A stretch of 64,000 bases of DNA from an uncultured Muribaculaceae bacterium (GTDB lineage: Bacteria; Bacteroidota; Bacteroidia; Bacteroidales; Muribaculaceae): positions 1 to 64,000 of the forward strand of contig CAJUPZ010000005.1 in the NCBI GenBank assembly GCA_910588065.1. The letters run 5' to 3'. Below are positions 8,093-14,391 of the stretch, one piece after another (the first letter of the stretch is position 1; each line of letters begins with the position of its first letter). Position numbers and translations under genes: made by a program. The notes beneath the pieces are model-generated. The model was not told where the DNA came from and ran no database searches. It was given only the letters and a program-made list of their open reading frames with translations.

Positions 8093-8100
8093 TATATTTG
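8093..8100 (+). promoter_or_regulatory. XRE gene promoter -7 element (TATATTTG)
   Basis: TATATTTG matches TAnnTTTG, 23 bases upstream of the XRE start codon. The OR palindrome lies about 18 bases upstream of it. Confidence 0.6.
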
Positions 8101-8123
8101 TTCAAAAAATAAACTGATTAGGC

Positions 8124-8387
8124 ATGAATAGAATAAAAGAAATCCTCAAGGAGAAAGGCGTAACTCAACAAGAATTAGCCAATAGATTAGGCGTCACAAG
8201 GATGTCAATAGTAAAGACATTGGCTGGGAATCCTTCTCAGGAAACTCTTGAAAGGATAGCAGACGCGCTAAACATACCAATTTGGCAGCTCTTCATATCC
8301 CCTGAAGAAATTCAACGAGAAAAAGGCCAGTTGATATGTCCTAACTGCGGTGTAGCACTCGAACTGAAAATAAAAGAAAAAGGATGA
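8124..8387 (+). CDS. XRE-family transcriptional regulator
   Basis: The 87-residue protein has a Cro/CI-type helix-turn-helix at about 3-60 (VTQQELANRLGVTRMSIVKTL), with the QQELA and second recognition helix in place. A short tail carries one CPNC knuckle near residues 72-75. It is transcribed opposite to the replication operon and ends in a hairpin shared with the convergent Sak4-like gene. Two matching 18-bp palindromes between it and DUF2693 suggest that it controls leftward expression. One CxxC alone would not make a complete zinc site unless the protein dimerises. Confidence 0.9.
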   Translation: MNRIKEILKEKGVTQQELANRLGVTRMSIVKTLAGNPSQETLERIADALNIPIWQLFISPEEIQREKGQLICPNCGVALELKIKEKG

Positions 8388-8410
8388 GAGCATTTCACAA
8401 TGCCCTCATC
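8369..8410 (-). terminator. Terminator for the leftward Sak4-like transcript
   Basis: The stem GATGAG-a-GCATT pairs with AATGC-c-CTCATC around a 4-base loop (8383-8410). On the minus strand it is followed by a T-rich run (CTTTTTCTTTTATTTT). It sits between convergent genes and overlaps the XRE stop codon. Confidence 0.65.
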
Positions 8411-8469
8411 TACAAACACATAAAATATAAAAAAAGAATCTAGGTCAATTCGTTGCATAAACCCTATAT

Positions 8470-9408
8470 TTAGGCTGCGTCGGCATCGCTGTAGGTTTTT
8501 GTGTCACTGTCATATTTGAGCCCGAGCTCTTTGACTTTGGCGGCGAATAGCGAACGGGCGAGGGCTTTGGAGCTGCCGGCGTGTTCAAATTCGCCGATGC
8601 GCGCGGCAAAGTCATTTGCACCTTCGGCATCTGTTATCTGCTCAATCTCCTGGCGGATCTTCGCCACCACTTCATCATATTTCTTGCGCTCGGCCTCTTT
8701 GGCGGCGAGCATTGCCAGATACGGCGATATGATTTTGTCGGCAACAAAGTTGTTTGGCGCGGTGGGGTTGCCGCTGCGGTCAAGGATTGTGGGCACTTCC
8801 ATCACCGAGGGCAGGTTGCAGGTGTTTTTGCCGTCGTTGCGGTTTGTGGGGTCAAATGTGATGGTGCGTTTGGCCACTCCTCTGTCCGATTTCATCTCAA
8901 GGTAGCCGAGCAGGTCGAGCTCGGTGACGATTGAGTTGTAGTTCTTTTCTCTCAGCGAGGGGATGAACACGGTGTCGTCCCCCTCCTTGCGGGTGTCGCG
9001 GTGGGCCACAAACACCGCATTCTTGTTGAGATTTGACAGTGTGCGGGTAAACCATGTGAACTCGGCGTTGATGCCGGACCAGTCCTTGATTGTCGGCTGA
9101 CGGTTGCCGCATTTGTAGGTTATTATGAAGTCTACCATCTTGCCGATTGTATCGGTTACGATAGTGCGGTAGGCGGAGAGGTCTTCTGCAAGGACGGCCT
9201 GCACATCCTGCCAGCAGGACACCTGCACGGTGTCAACGCCGTCGAGGTGAGCCATGTTGATTCGCTTGACGCCGTTGTCGAAGTCGAGCAGCAGCGGTTT
9301 GGGCGCAGAGAGCGCGAGGGTTGATTTGCCCATGCCGGCCTGCCCGTAGATCATTATCTTGACGGTGGTCGGGATTGTGAGCTCGGCTGATTTTCTGATT
9401 AAACTCAT
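8470..9408 (-). CDS. Sak4-like ATP-binding phage recombination protein
   Basis: The 312-residue protein has a RecA-like P-loop core: Walker A GQAGMGKST at 22-30, a buried acidic strand (RTIVTDTIGKMVDF, about 80-93), and a VFVAHRDTRK motif near 133-142. The family (AAA_24, Sak4) promotes single-strand annealing in phages. A charged helical tail (AAKEAERKKYDEVVAKI) follows. It pairs logically with the exonuclease and DUF3127 genes further left. The gene ends at a terminator facing the XRE gene. Confidence 0.82.
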   Translation of the reverse strand: MSLIRKSAELTIPTTVKIMIYGQAGMGKSTLALSAPKPLLLDFDNGVKRINMAHLDGVDTVQVSCWQDVQAVLAEDLSAYRTIVTDTIGKMVDFIITYKCGNRQPTIKDWSGINAEFTWFTRTLSNLNKNAVFVAHRDTRKEGDDTVFIPSLREKNYNSIVTELDLLGYLEMKSDRGVAKRTITFDPTNRNDGKNTCNLPSVMEVPTILDRSGNPTAPNNFVADKIISPYLAMLAAKEAERKKYDEVVAKIRQEIEQITDAEGANDFAARIGEFEHAGSSKALARSLFAAKVKELGLKYDSDTKTYSDADAA

Positions 9409-9531
9409 AGTGAAATAAATATTTGGTGAATAAAAGATTGTCTGTAAAAAACCTCCCTATGCTCACGCACCGGAAGGGAAAATGTTTAATCTCAGTACAT
9501 TATTACAATTAGTGTGTCATCAAATGGAAGG

Positions 9532-9625
9532 TGGAGCGTGGCGGAGTCGAACCGCCTCAGCCCTTATGACGGGGGGACCTGTTACCACCCTTGGCAGCGC
9601 GTGCCCTTATGCTGCGTTCCGCTCC
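9532..9625 (-). tRNA. tRNA-like element, degenerate, anticodon not assignable
   Basis: On the minus strand a 7-base 5' arm GGAGCGG pairs over 6 bases with ACGCTCC, a 5-bp D-like stem (GCAGC/GCTGC) has a 12-base loop containing GGG, and a perfect T-arm reads GGCGG-TTCGACT-CCGCC. The 94-base length and an extra CCC/GGG hairpin resemble a class II tRNA. However, positions 8-9 are AA instead of TA and no 5-bp anticodon stem with U33 can be drawn. It could be a decayed phage tRNA or another tRNA mimic. Confidence 0.45.
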
Positions 9626-9747
9626 ATGTGCCGCCGATGCTTTGTGCTGCTTGCTATCGGCGGCTTGTCTAATATAAAATCAGACACTAAATATGGTAAT
9701 CAGTCGATTTCGCCGCACTCTTGCGGCAGGCGTCCTCACGGATTGGC

Positions 9748-9969
9748 CTATGCGTTGGTTCGGTCCGTCAGCCAACTGAACAGCTTCTCTTTTGGGTAGC
9801 CACGGCTCTCATTGACAACGCACCAGTATCTTGCACGCCATTGCCAGAGGGGAGCGTCAAGAATCCATCCTACATCGTCATTCGCTTTTTGCAGCGGGTC
9901 AATTTTGACTGAGACAAATGAGGGTCGGTATAATTTCTTTCGCAGATACCTGCGGATGAGTCTTTTCAT
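9748..9969 (-). CDS. Small basic phage protein of unknown function
   Basis: A 73-residue protein with a very basic N-terminus (MKRLIRRYLRKKLYRPS) and an aromatic-rich C-terminal half (WQWRARYWCVV). It lies between two tRNA-like elements on the same strand. No family is recognised. The start codon is 24 bases after the 3' end of the interrupted tRNA. It could be a real nucleic-acid-binding protein or a spurious frame in an RNA region. Confidence 0.45.
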   Translation of the reverse strand: MKRLIRRYLRKKLYRPSFVSVKIDPLQKANDDVGWILDAPLWQWRARYWCVVNESRGYPKEKLFSWLTDRTNA

Positions 9970-9992
9970 TGCCGTTTGTTTAAAGTTTGCGT

Positions 9993-10187
9993 TGGAGCCC
10001 GCAGCCGGGGTTGAACCGGCGACCTCGATTGATTTTCACCACGTCTTAGGCTTGTGCTGCAAGTTTCACCCACTTAAGGGCATCGACCAACGTGGACAGC
10101 TTTTTTGTTTTAGGGAGCTGTACAACCCTTTGCTTGGTACAAATTATTAGAATATCAATCGCGCTCTACCAACTGAGCTATGCGGGC
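9993..10187 (-). tRNA. tRNA with about 119 extra bases in the anticodon loop
   Basis: The minus strand gives a full tRNA body: 7-bp acceptor stem GCCCGCA/TGCGGGC, TA at 8-9, a canonical D-arm (GCTCAGTTGGTAGAGC), anticodon stem CGATT/AATCG, AGGTC variable loop, T-arm GCCGG-TTCAACC-CCGGC and an encoded CCA. Between the anticodon stem strands lie 126 bases instead of 7. The stem can extend to 8 bp (GAT/ATC). Inside are ACAGCT/AGCTGT (10116-10121 with 10096-10101) and CCACGT/ACGTGG (10090-10095 with 10039-10044) pairings. No normal loop with U33 can be rebuilt, so identity is unknown. An intron of unrecognised type or an insertion into a dead gene are both possible. Confidence 0.7.
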
Positions 10188-10461
10188 TGCCCCGGAAAGG
10201 GGCGGGTGTATATAAGGAAGTGCTTTTGCTAACTTCGGGGTGCCTTATAGCGGCGGTGCCGTCACTTGCGCCACACCTGCCATCGGCGTTCTAAGGGGTT
10301 AATCACTGTGCGCTTATTGCTGCTCTTGGCCGTGCGCTTTCGGCCTCAACGCTCTTGCTCGTCTCGGGTCGCGTGCCCTCACTCATCAGCGGCCACTCAG
10401 GGCAGCGCGTGCCCCGTCCGGATGAGATATGTTTCCACAATGTCAATGTCCTCTCTTGTCT
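10188..10461. other. Noncoding or decayed stretch between tRNA-like elements
   Basis: I see no convincing gene here. On the minus strand two adjacent frames read like protein pieces (TREDIDIVETYLIRTGHALP, then a +1 frame EWPLMSEGTRPETSKSVE) and would join with one frameshift near 10400, but there is no ATG. The hairpin GGGCA-cgcgc-TGCCC near 10400 repeats a motif of the tRNA-like element at 9532-9625. Confidence 0.35.
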
Positions 10462-10559
10462 TGGTGAGAGCGGAGGGTGCGAAGCCTCAACCTGAATAAT
10501 CTGACAAACCTTTATTCTTCACGCGCCCCGCAGGCATTTTCCGGGGATGTATCGCTCTC
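10462..10559 (-). tRNA. tRNA-like element with encoded CCA, degenerate
   Basis: On the minus strand a perfect 7-bp acceptor stem (GAGAGCG/CGCTCTC) is followed by A and CCA. Between them are a 5-bp D-like stem CCCCG/CGGGG, a GAATAA/TTATTC stem with a 12-base loop, and a short T-like hairpin (GAGG/CCTC, loop with TTCG). The T-arm is one base short and the anticodon loop is not canonical. It may be a mimic, a decayed gene, or chance pairing. Confidence 0.3.
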
Positions 10560-10589
10560 TTGCGTTTTCTGTGTGCGTGCTGCGCCGGC

Positions 10590-10796
10590 TCAGTAGCCCA
10601 TAAGCGCGTTGTGCTGTGACGCCGCCGCCTTTGCCGTGGCCTTGTAGTCGTCGATAGTGTCATCGGACTCGCCCAGCTGTTTGAGCCGCAGCTCATACAA
10701 GGCTCTGAGGCTGCCCTCTTCGGCAAGCTGTGCCAGCAGCTTGTTGCAACGGTTGTACATATTGTTGTACTTCTCTATTATCTGTGCCTTAGTCAT
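10590..10796 (-). CDS. Small phage hypothetical protein
   Basis: A 68-residue, mostly helical protein (QIIEKYNNMYNRCNKLLAQL, RALYELRLKQLGESDDTIDD). Its start overlaps the stop of the upstream two-helix membrane protein by 8 bases, indicating coupling. Small helical proteins next to holin-like genes occur in many phages, but I do not recognise a family. Confidence 0.6.
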   Translation of the reverse strand: MTKAQIIEKYNNMYNRCNKLLAQLAEEGSLRALYELRLKQLGESDDTIDDYKATAKAAASQHNALMGY

Positions 10797-11019
10797 TGCT
10801 CTGTCCTTTTTTATAGTTGATATACTCTTTTCTTGCCGCCTTGAACAGATAGCCGCCCACAGCCGCTATCGCCAGCATCATCGCGCCGTAAAATGTGTGG
10901 CCGCCCATCAGCCCGCGGATGCCCTGAAAGGCAAACACCGCCATCACCACCGCCCCGAGGGCAATCTGAAACCAGTGGTAGCCCTTGGCTGCCATCTGTG
11001 TCGCTTTCTCTGTTGTCAT
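10789..11019 (-). CDS. Small two-helix membrane protein, holin-like
   Basis: The 76-residue protein has two predicted membrane helices (about 19-38, IALGAVVMAVFAFQG; about 43-61, FYGAMMLAIAAVGGYLF) and a basic, hydrophilic tail. Size and topology would suit a holin, but no lysin gene is adjacent and its place among early genes argues for another role such as exclusion. The name is descriptive only. Confidence 0.6.
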   Translation of the reverse strand: MTTEKATQMAAKGYHWFQIALGAVVMAVFAFQGIRGLMGGHTFYGAMMLAIAAVGGYLFKAARKEYINYKKGQSND

Positions 11020-11040
11020 AGTCTTGTTATATTTAAGGGT

Positions 11041-11433
11041 TTATATTCTGCTGTTGACTATCCGGTCGGCTGTGGCAACCAGCGCGTCACACCAGCCGTT
11101 GAAAAACTCTTTGCGGCAATCGTCGGCATCGTAAATCTCGAGCTCGGGGCAATCCACCTCTGCGGCAAGCACCTTGCGGCTGCTGTCGTTTATCTCAGGA
11201 TAGTCGCGGTCGGCTACCGAAGCGTAAAACCTCACCCGGCCATCGATATTCATATCGCTTTCAGCGCTGTTGTAGCCGCAGCCCACGGTAGGGTCATATT
11301 CAAGGTCGGCCTCGTCATCGCTTTCAATCCGGGCGATGATAGCTTCTGCCACTTCATTGGCGAGGCTGTCAAGAATATCCATAAGCTCTTGCTCGGTGGC
11401 ATTCGTCGGGGTGATGTTTCGTGTCGCGTTCAT
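11041..11433 (-). CDS. Phage hypothetical acidic protein
   Basis: The 130-residue protein is strongly acidic (IESDDEADLEYDPTVG, DCPELEIYDADDC) with four Cys residues and a helical C-terminus. It does not match a family I know. Strong negative charge in a small early phage protein can indicate DNA mimicry or inhibition of a host protein; that is speculation. It lies 24 bases after the excisionase-like gene. Confidence 0.55.
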   Translation of the reverse strand: MNATRNITPTNATEQELMDILDSLANEVAEAIIARIESDDEADLEYDPTVGCGYNSAESDMNIDGRVRFYASVADRDYPEINDSSRKVLAAEVDCPELEIYDADDCRKEFFNGWCDALVATADRIVNSRI

Positions 11434-11457
11434 AAGTGTTTGTCTTTTGAGGGTTGA

Positions 11458-11709
11458 TTAACTGATTTTGGGCAACACTGCTGCAAATTCGCTTTCGAGC
11501 ATCTGAATTTTGCCACACACCTTGTAAGCGGGTATCTCACCGGTCTTTACGCGGCGGTACACAAAGTCCGCGCTTACGCCAAGGCGTTCAGCTATTTCGG
11601 CGACGTCTACGTATCTGTCTGCCGCCTTGGCCTGCTCGGTAAGCCTGTCGAGCTTGCCGCTTATCTCTCTCATCAGCTTGATGAGCGTCTTTGCCTGGCT
11701 TTCGTTCAT
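11458..11709 (-). CDS. Excisionase-like helix-turn-helix protein
   Basis: The 83-residue protein has an N-terminal amphipathic helix (LIKLMREISGKLDRLTEQ) and then a MerR-type winged HTH (VDVAEIAERLGVSADFVYRRVKTGEIPAYKV split over about 33-66), the usual layout of Bacteroidales excisionase-like proteins (HTH_17). With the adjacent 67-residue gene it forms the first leftward genes behind the repressor operators. A role in excision or in early transcription control is inferred. Confidence 0.75.
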   Translation of the reverse strand: MNESQAKTLIKLMREISGKLDRLTEQAKAADRYVDVAEIAERLGVSADFVYRRVKTGEIPAYKVCGKIQMLESEFAAVLPKIS

Positions 11710-11720
11710 GGCTGCGGGTG

Positions 11721-11924
11721 TTATTCAGTCCGAACAATAATTGTTGAGGCGTTTGCCTTCATCAGTTTGAAGTCGGCACTCATCTCTTTCCTCATCTCGG
11801 CTACAATAGACCTTACAGAGGGATAGCTTACCTGCGATTGAGGCACCTCTATTATTTCATCGACAGCCATCCGCCGGAGCACAGGAGTTAATGATTCTGT
11901 GGGTAGCATTGTTTTGAAATCCAT
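11721..11924 (-). CDS. Small Cro-sized early protein
   Basis: The 67-residue protein is the first leftward gene opposite the first S24 repressor. The core (VDEIIEVPQSQVSYPSVRSI then a basic helix) resembles small proteins from Bacteroidales elements in which a polar strand, a YxSVR-type helix and a basic helix recur. DNA binding is plausible but unproven. Position matches cro in a lambda-type switch. Confidence 0.55.
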   Translation of the reverse strand: MDFKTMLPTESLTPVLRRMAVDEIIEVPQSQVSYPSVRSIVAEMRKEMSADFKLMKANASTIIVRTE

Positions 11925-11996
11925 AATTTTCTATTGACTTTACTTTGTTAAGTCAATCCCTTGCATTATCTTTGCCGTTAGGATTGATTGACGATG

Positions 11997-12004
11997 CAAA
12001 GTTA
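11997..12004 (-). promoter_or_regulatory. Early leftward promoter -7 element (TAACTTTG)
   Basis: The minus strand reads TAACTTTG, 73 bases upstream of the Cro-sized gene. The 17-bp palindrome at 12004-12020 starts at its upstream edge, so it falls within the -7 to -33 interval. Confidence 0.6.
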
Positions 12005-12020
12005 TTATCAAATTGATAAT
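12004..12020. promoter_or_regulatory. Palindromic operator O1 for repressor 1
   Basis: ATTATCAAATTGATAAT is a perfect 17-bp palindrome with half-site TTATCAA. It lies within the early leftward promoter. The half-site recurs in the second palindrome downstream. Confidence 0.6.
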
Positions 12021-12034
12021 TCTCCAAATTATTT

Positions 12035-12050
12035 TGATAATATTTTATCA
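12035..12050. promoter_or_regulatory. Palindromic operator O2 for repressor 1
   Basis: TGATAATATTTTATCA pairs TGATAA with TTATCA across 4 bases. It lies between O1 and the first repressor start and could mediate autoregulation. Confidence 0.5.
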
Positions 12051-12088
12051 TTTAGGTATAATTTGTAATCATTTCAAACAATAAACTC

Positions 12089-12817
12089 ATGCAAACTACT
12101 GTAGGCCAGCGACTTGATTTGTTTTTACGGTCAAATAGCATCAAAAAAAATGACGCTGCAGGACTGTTAAAGACCTCGGCGTCAGCACTTAGTGCGATAA
12201 TTTCCGATACCAGAACGTTGTCAGAAGGGATGAGAAAAAGAATTTTAGCCGCATTCCCCACCCTTAGCGAACCTTGGCTGCTGTATGGTGAGGGCGAGAT
12301 GCTGAACGGCGACCCCGATTCTGTTGAAGATCTTATCGAAGACCCCGACGAAGCTCCTCCCTCTAAGAAAATGATACCCTTCTACGACGCCGAGACAACC
12401 GGCGGATATAACGGCCTCGTGTCCTCCTCCCTCGAATCCGCTACACTTACCGGATATATCCATGCCGGCGACTGGTTCGACGGACGCGAAACCGCCGCTA
12501 TCCGCCATGTCGGCGACTCAATGACTGAATACCCCGACGGCTGCATCCTCGCCGTGAGGCAGGTGAACAATTTCCGCCTCCTAATCCCCGGCCGCAACTA
12601 CGTTGTTGAAACCGAAGAATACCGCGTAACAAAGCGCGTGCAGCTCGGCAAATCTCCTGATTATATTATGCTCTACTCCTCAAACCAAGAGTGCTACCCC
12701 GACGGCCGCCTCATCCACGAGCCGTTCCCCGTCGACCTCGCCGACATACGCCGCATCTTCAGCATCCTCGGCTACATAGTCAACCAATCCGGAGAAGCCC
12801 GCCTTATCCGCCCGTAA
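12089..12817 (+). CDS. S24-family phage repressor 1 (CI/LexA-like)
   Basis: The 242-residue protein has an N-terminal CI-like HTH domain (about 5-60; VGQRLDLFLRSNSIKK, TSASALSAIISD) and a C-terminal LexA/S24 autopeptidase domain (about 95-240). The catalytic pair is visible as S144 in GDSM and a Lys near 182 (VTKRVQ). No clear Ala-Gly cleavage site is seen; the linker around 100-106 reads DAETTGG. From GEGEML onward it is identical to repressor 2. The HTH part is AT-rich, the C-terminal part GC-rich. It faces two palindromes that likely control the early leftward genes. Confidence 0.93.
   Translation: MQTTVGQRLDLFLRSNSIKKNDAAGLLKTSASALSAIISDTRTLSEGMRKRILAAFPTLSEPWLLYGEGEMLNGDPDSVEDLIEDPDEAPPSKKMIPFYDAETTGGYNGLVSSSLESATLTGYIHAGDWFDGRETAAIRHVGDSMTEYPDGCILAVRQVNNFRLLIPGRNYVVETEEYRVTKRVQLGKSPDYIMLYSSNQECYPDGRLIHEPFPVDLADIRRIFSILGYIVNQSGEARLIRP
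12303..12792 (+). repeat. 490-bp direct repeat, copy A (repressor C-terminal module)
   Basis: Read by eye, these 490 bases are identical to 13865-14354 (offset 1562), including all synonymous sites. Differences start just outside (positions 12302 and 12793). This implies recent duplication or gene conversion. Confidence 0.93.
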
Positions 12818-12928
12818 CATAAAGAGTTGTGGTAATAAAAGTTACCAACCAGATAAAATGGTAATATTAATTACTACGCAAACATTGTTTAACAATTGGT
12901 GCGTTTTACACCTTATTTATATATAGAA

Positions 12929-13504
12929 ATGAGTTCTGTTAGTGTGCTTGGCTATGGCAGTTTGCTCGTGGGTGCTTTGGCTGTATTGGTCACGGTGCTT
13001 GTCGGTTGGCAGATATTTGTCCTGATAGATACGCGGGCTCTCGCTAAACGCATGGCTAAAATGGAATCTTCCCTGAGAAGTGAAATAAAAGACCGGCTTG
13101 AAACATTGCAGTATACTATGTATATGGAGGCTTTAGACATTGCAAACGTTGCAGCTCATGCCGCCGGAGCCGACCTTGAGGATTCAATATGCCTATTGCT
13201 TGATGATTTCAAGAAATCAGGTGATGCCGGTAAGCGGTTTGCATTCATATATGCTTTCAGATACATGGAGTCTTTTATGAAAATAGCCCCACCCGAAAGG
13301 GTCGAGGCTATGGAGCAGAGGCTCAGTGAGATGGACTTTTCAATCAGCGATTGGAACGATTTTTGTCTCCGGGTGACTGATTTCTGCGAGGGCAATTCCA
13401 GCAGCGTAGATTCTCGTTCATGCGTCCGCTTGCAGCAACTAATCTTGAAGCAGAAGCAACAAGCCTTAGAACGTCAGCTCCAAGATAACGAGCATCTTTC
13501 TTGA
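12929..13504 (+). CDS. Single-pass membrane protein between the two repressors
   Basis: With the ATG at MSSVSVLG, 191 residues are encoded: one N-terminal membrane helix (about 9-31, LLVGALAVLVTVLVGWQIFV) followed by a long cytoplasmic helical domain (RMAKMESSLRSEIKDRLETL and onward) ending in a Gln-rich coil. No enzyme motif is visible. In temperate phages, membrane proteins beside repressors often block superinfecting phages; this is only context. A TTG start 33 bases upstream is possible but adds nothing recognisable. Function unknown. Confidence 0.7.
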   Translation: MSSVSVLGYGSLLVGALAVLVTVLVGWQIFVLIDTRALAKRMAKMESSLRSEIKDRLETLQYTMYMEALDIANVAAHAAGADLEDSICLLLDDFKKSGDAGKRFAFIYAFRYMESFMKIAPPERVEAMEQRLSEMDFSISDWNDFCLRVTDFCEGNSSSVDSRSCVRLQQLILKQKQQALERQLQDNEHLS

Positions 13505-13596
13505 CATGGACGCCAAGAATATCCAACAAAAGCTGGCTATTGATAAATTCTGTATTCATAATGCTATCGCTCCCCGGCACAGGGCTAAGTAGTTTT

Positions 13597-13618
13597 TTGT
13601 ATTAGTGCCGTAATACAA
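13597..13618. promoter_or_regulatory. Palindromic operator candidate for repressor 2
   Basis: An 8-bp inverted repeat TTGTATTA ... TAATACAA with a 6-base spacer lies 20 bases before the second repressor. Its sequence is unrelated to the TTATCAA sites of repressor 1. A minus-strand TATCTTTG element lies directly beside it at 13621-13628. Confidence 0.6.
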
Positions 13619-13638
13619 TGCAAAGATAGAATAATTCT

Positions 13639-14379
13639 ATGACAAAAGAAAGAGTAATTGAAATAATGAACGAAGTTCTGGCTTATTCAGGGCTTGATAG
13701 AGCGGCTTTTTCTTCAAATATAGGAGAGGGCAGTCCCCAATGGATAGCAGATATTCTTAATCCACGGAAAAAGGTTGGCATTAGCAAGGCAAAAGCAACC
13801 AAGATTTGTTCAGCGTACCCCCAAATTAGTATCTCATATCTTCTTACAGGCGAGGGCGAGATGTTGAACGGCGACCCCGATTCTGTTGAAGATCTTATCG
13901 AAGACCCCGACGAAGCTCCTCCCTCTAAGAAAATGATACCCTTCTACGACGCCGAGACAACCGGCGGATATAACGGCCTCGTGTCCTCCTCCCTCGAATC
14001 CGCTACACTTACCGGATATATCCATGCCGGCGACTGGTTCGACGGACGCGAAACCGCCGCTATCCGCCATGTCGGCGACTCAATGACTGAATACCCCGAC
14101 GGCTGCATCCTCGCCGTGAGGCAGGTGAACAATTTCCGCCTCCTAATCCCCGGCCGCAACTACGTTGTTGAAACCGAAGAATACCGCGTAACAAAGCGCG
14201 TGCAGCTCGGCAAATCTCCTGATTATATTATGCTCTACTCCTCAAACCAAGAGTGCTACCCCGACGGCCGCCTCATCCACGAGCCGTTCCCCGTCGACCT
14301 CGCCGACATACGCCGCATCTTCAGCATCCTCGGCTACATAGTCAACCAATCCGGCGAAGCCCGCCTCATCCGCCCATAA
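13639..14379 (+). CDS. S24-family phage repressor 2, different DNA-binding domain
   Basis: The 246-residue protein shares its C-terminal 170-odd residues exactly with repressor 1, including the catalytic Ser (S148 in GDSM) and Lys (about 186). Its first 67 residues are unrelated (MTKERVIEIMNEVLAYSGL, then SSNIGEGSPQWIADILNPRK), again with HTH-like spacing and an AT-rich composition. The fusion point is at GEGEML. It therefore should recognise another operator while keeping the same dimerisation/peptidase module. Mixed dimers with repressor 1 are possible. Confidence 0.92.
   Translation: MTKERVIEIMNEVLAYSGLDRAAFSSNIGEGSPQWIADILNPRKKVGISKAKATKICSAYPQISISYLLTGEGEMLNGDPDSVEDLIEDPDEAPPSKKMIPFYDAETTGGYNGLVSSSLESATLTGYIHAGDWFDGRETAAIRHVGDSMTEYPDGCILAVRQVNNFRLLIPGRNYVVETEEYRVTKRVQLGKSPDYIMLYSSNQECYPDGRLIHEPFPVDLADIRRIFSILGYIVNQSGEARLIRP
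13865..14354 (+). repeat. 490-bp direct repeat, copy B (repressor C-terminal module)
   Basis: Identical by eye to 12303-12792. The 1.56-kb interval between the copies could recombine out, deleting the membrane protein gene and leaving one repressor with the first HTH domain. Confidence 0.93.
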
Positions 14380-14391
14380 CATATTCAACGC

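Noticed and set aside
9482..10150. Plus-strand frames across the tRNA-like region
   Set aside because: They are complements of tRNA-like and minus-strand sequence, with no family resemblance.
10034..10153. Group I self-splicing intron in the tRNA
   Set aside because: The insertion is shorter than typical group I introns. I could not find convincing P, Q, R and S core elements or a U at a sensible 5' splice site. Kept only as an open possibility.
9993..10187. tmRNA
   Set aside because: A full D-arm and anticodon stem are present, the RNA is far too short, and no pseudoknots or usual tag are seen. A frame ending KLAAQA in the insertion has no start codon and is likely chance.
10190..10461. 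Hammerhead ribozyme (CTGATGA on the minus strand, and a GAAA further on)
   Set aside because: The bases between the two motifs do not form the needed stem II.
10487..10726. Minus-strand 79-residue frame rich in Arg/Pro/Thr
   Set aside because: It overlaps the better supported 68-residue gene (10590-10796) and a tRNA-like fold, and has a composition typical of an off-frame reading.
13344..13580. Minus-strand 78-residue frame near the TATCTTTG at 13621
   Set aside because: It lies mostly antisense to the membrane protein gene, and its sequence looks like complement of coding DNA. The promoter-like octamer alone is weak support.
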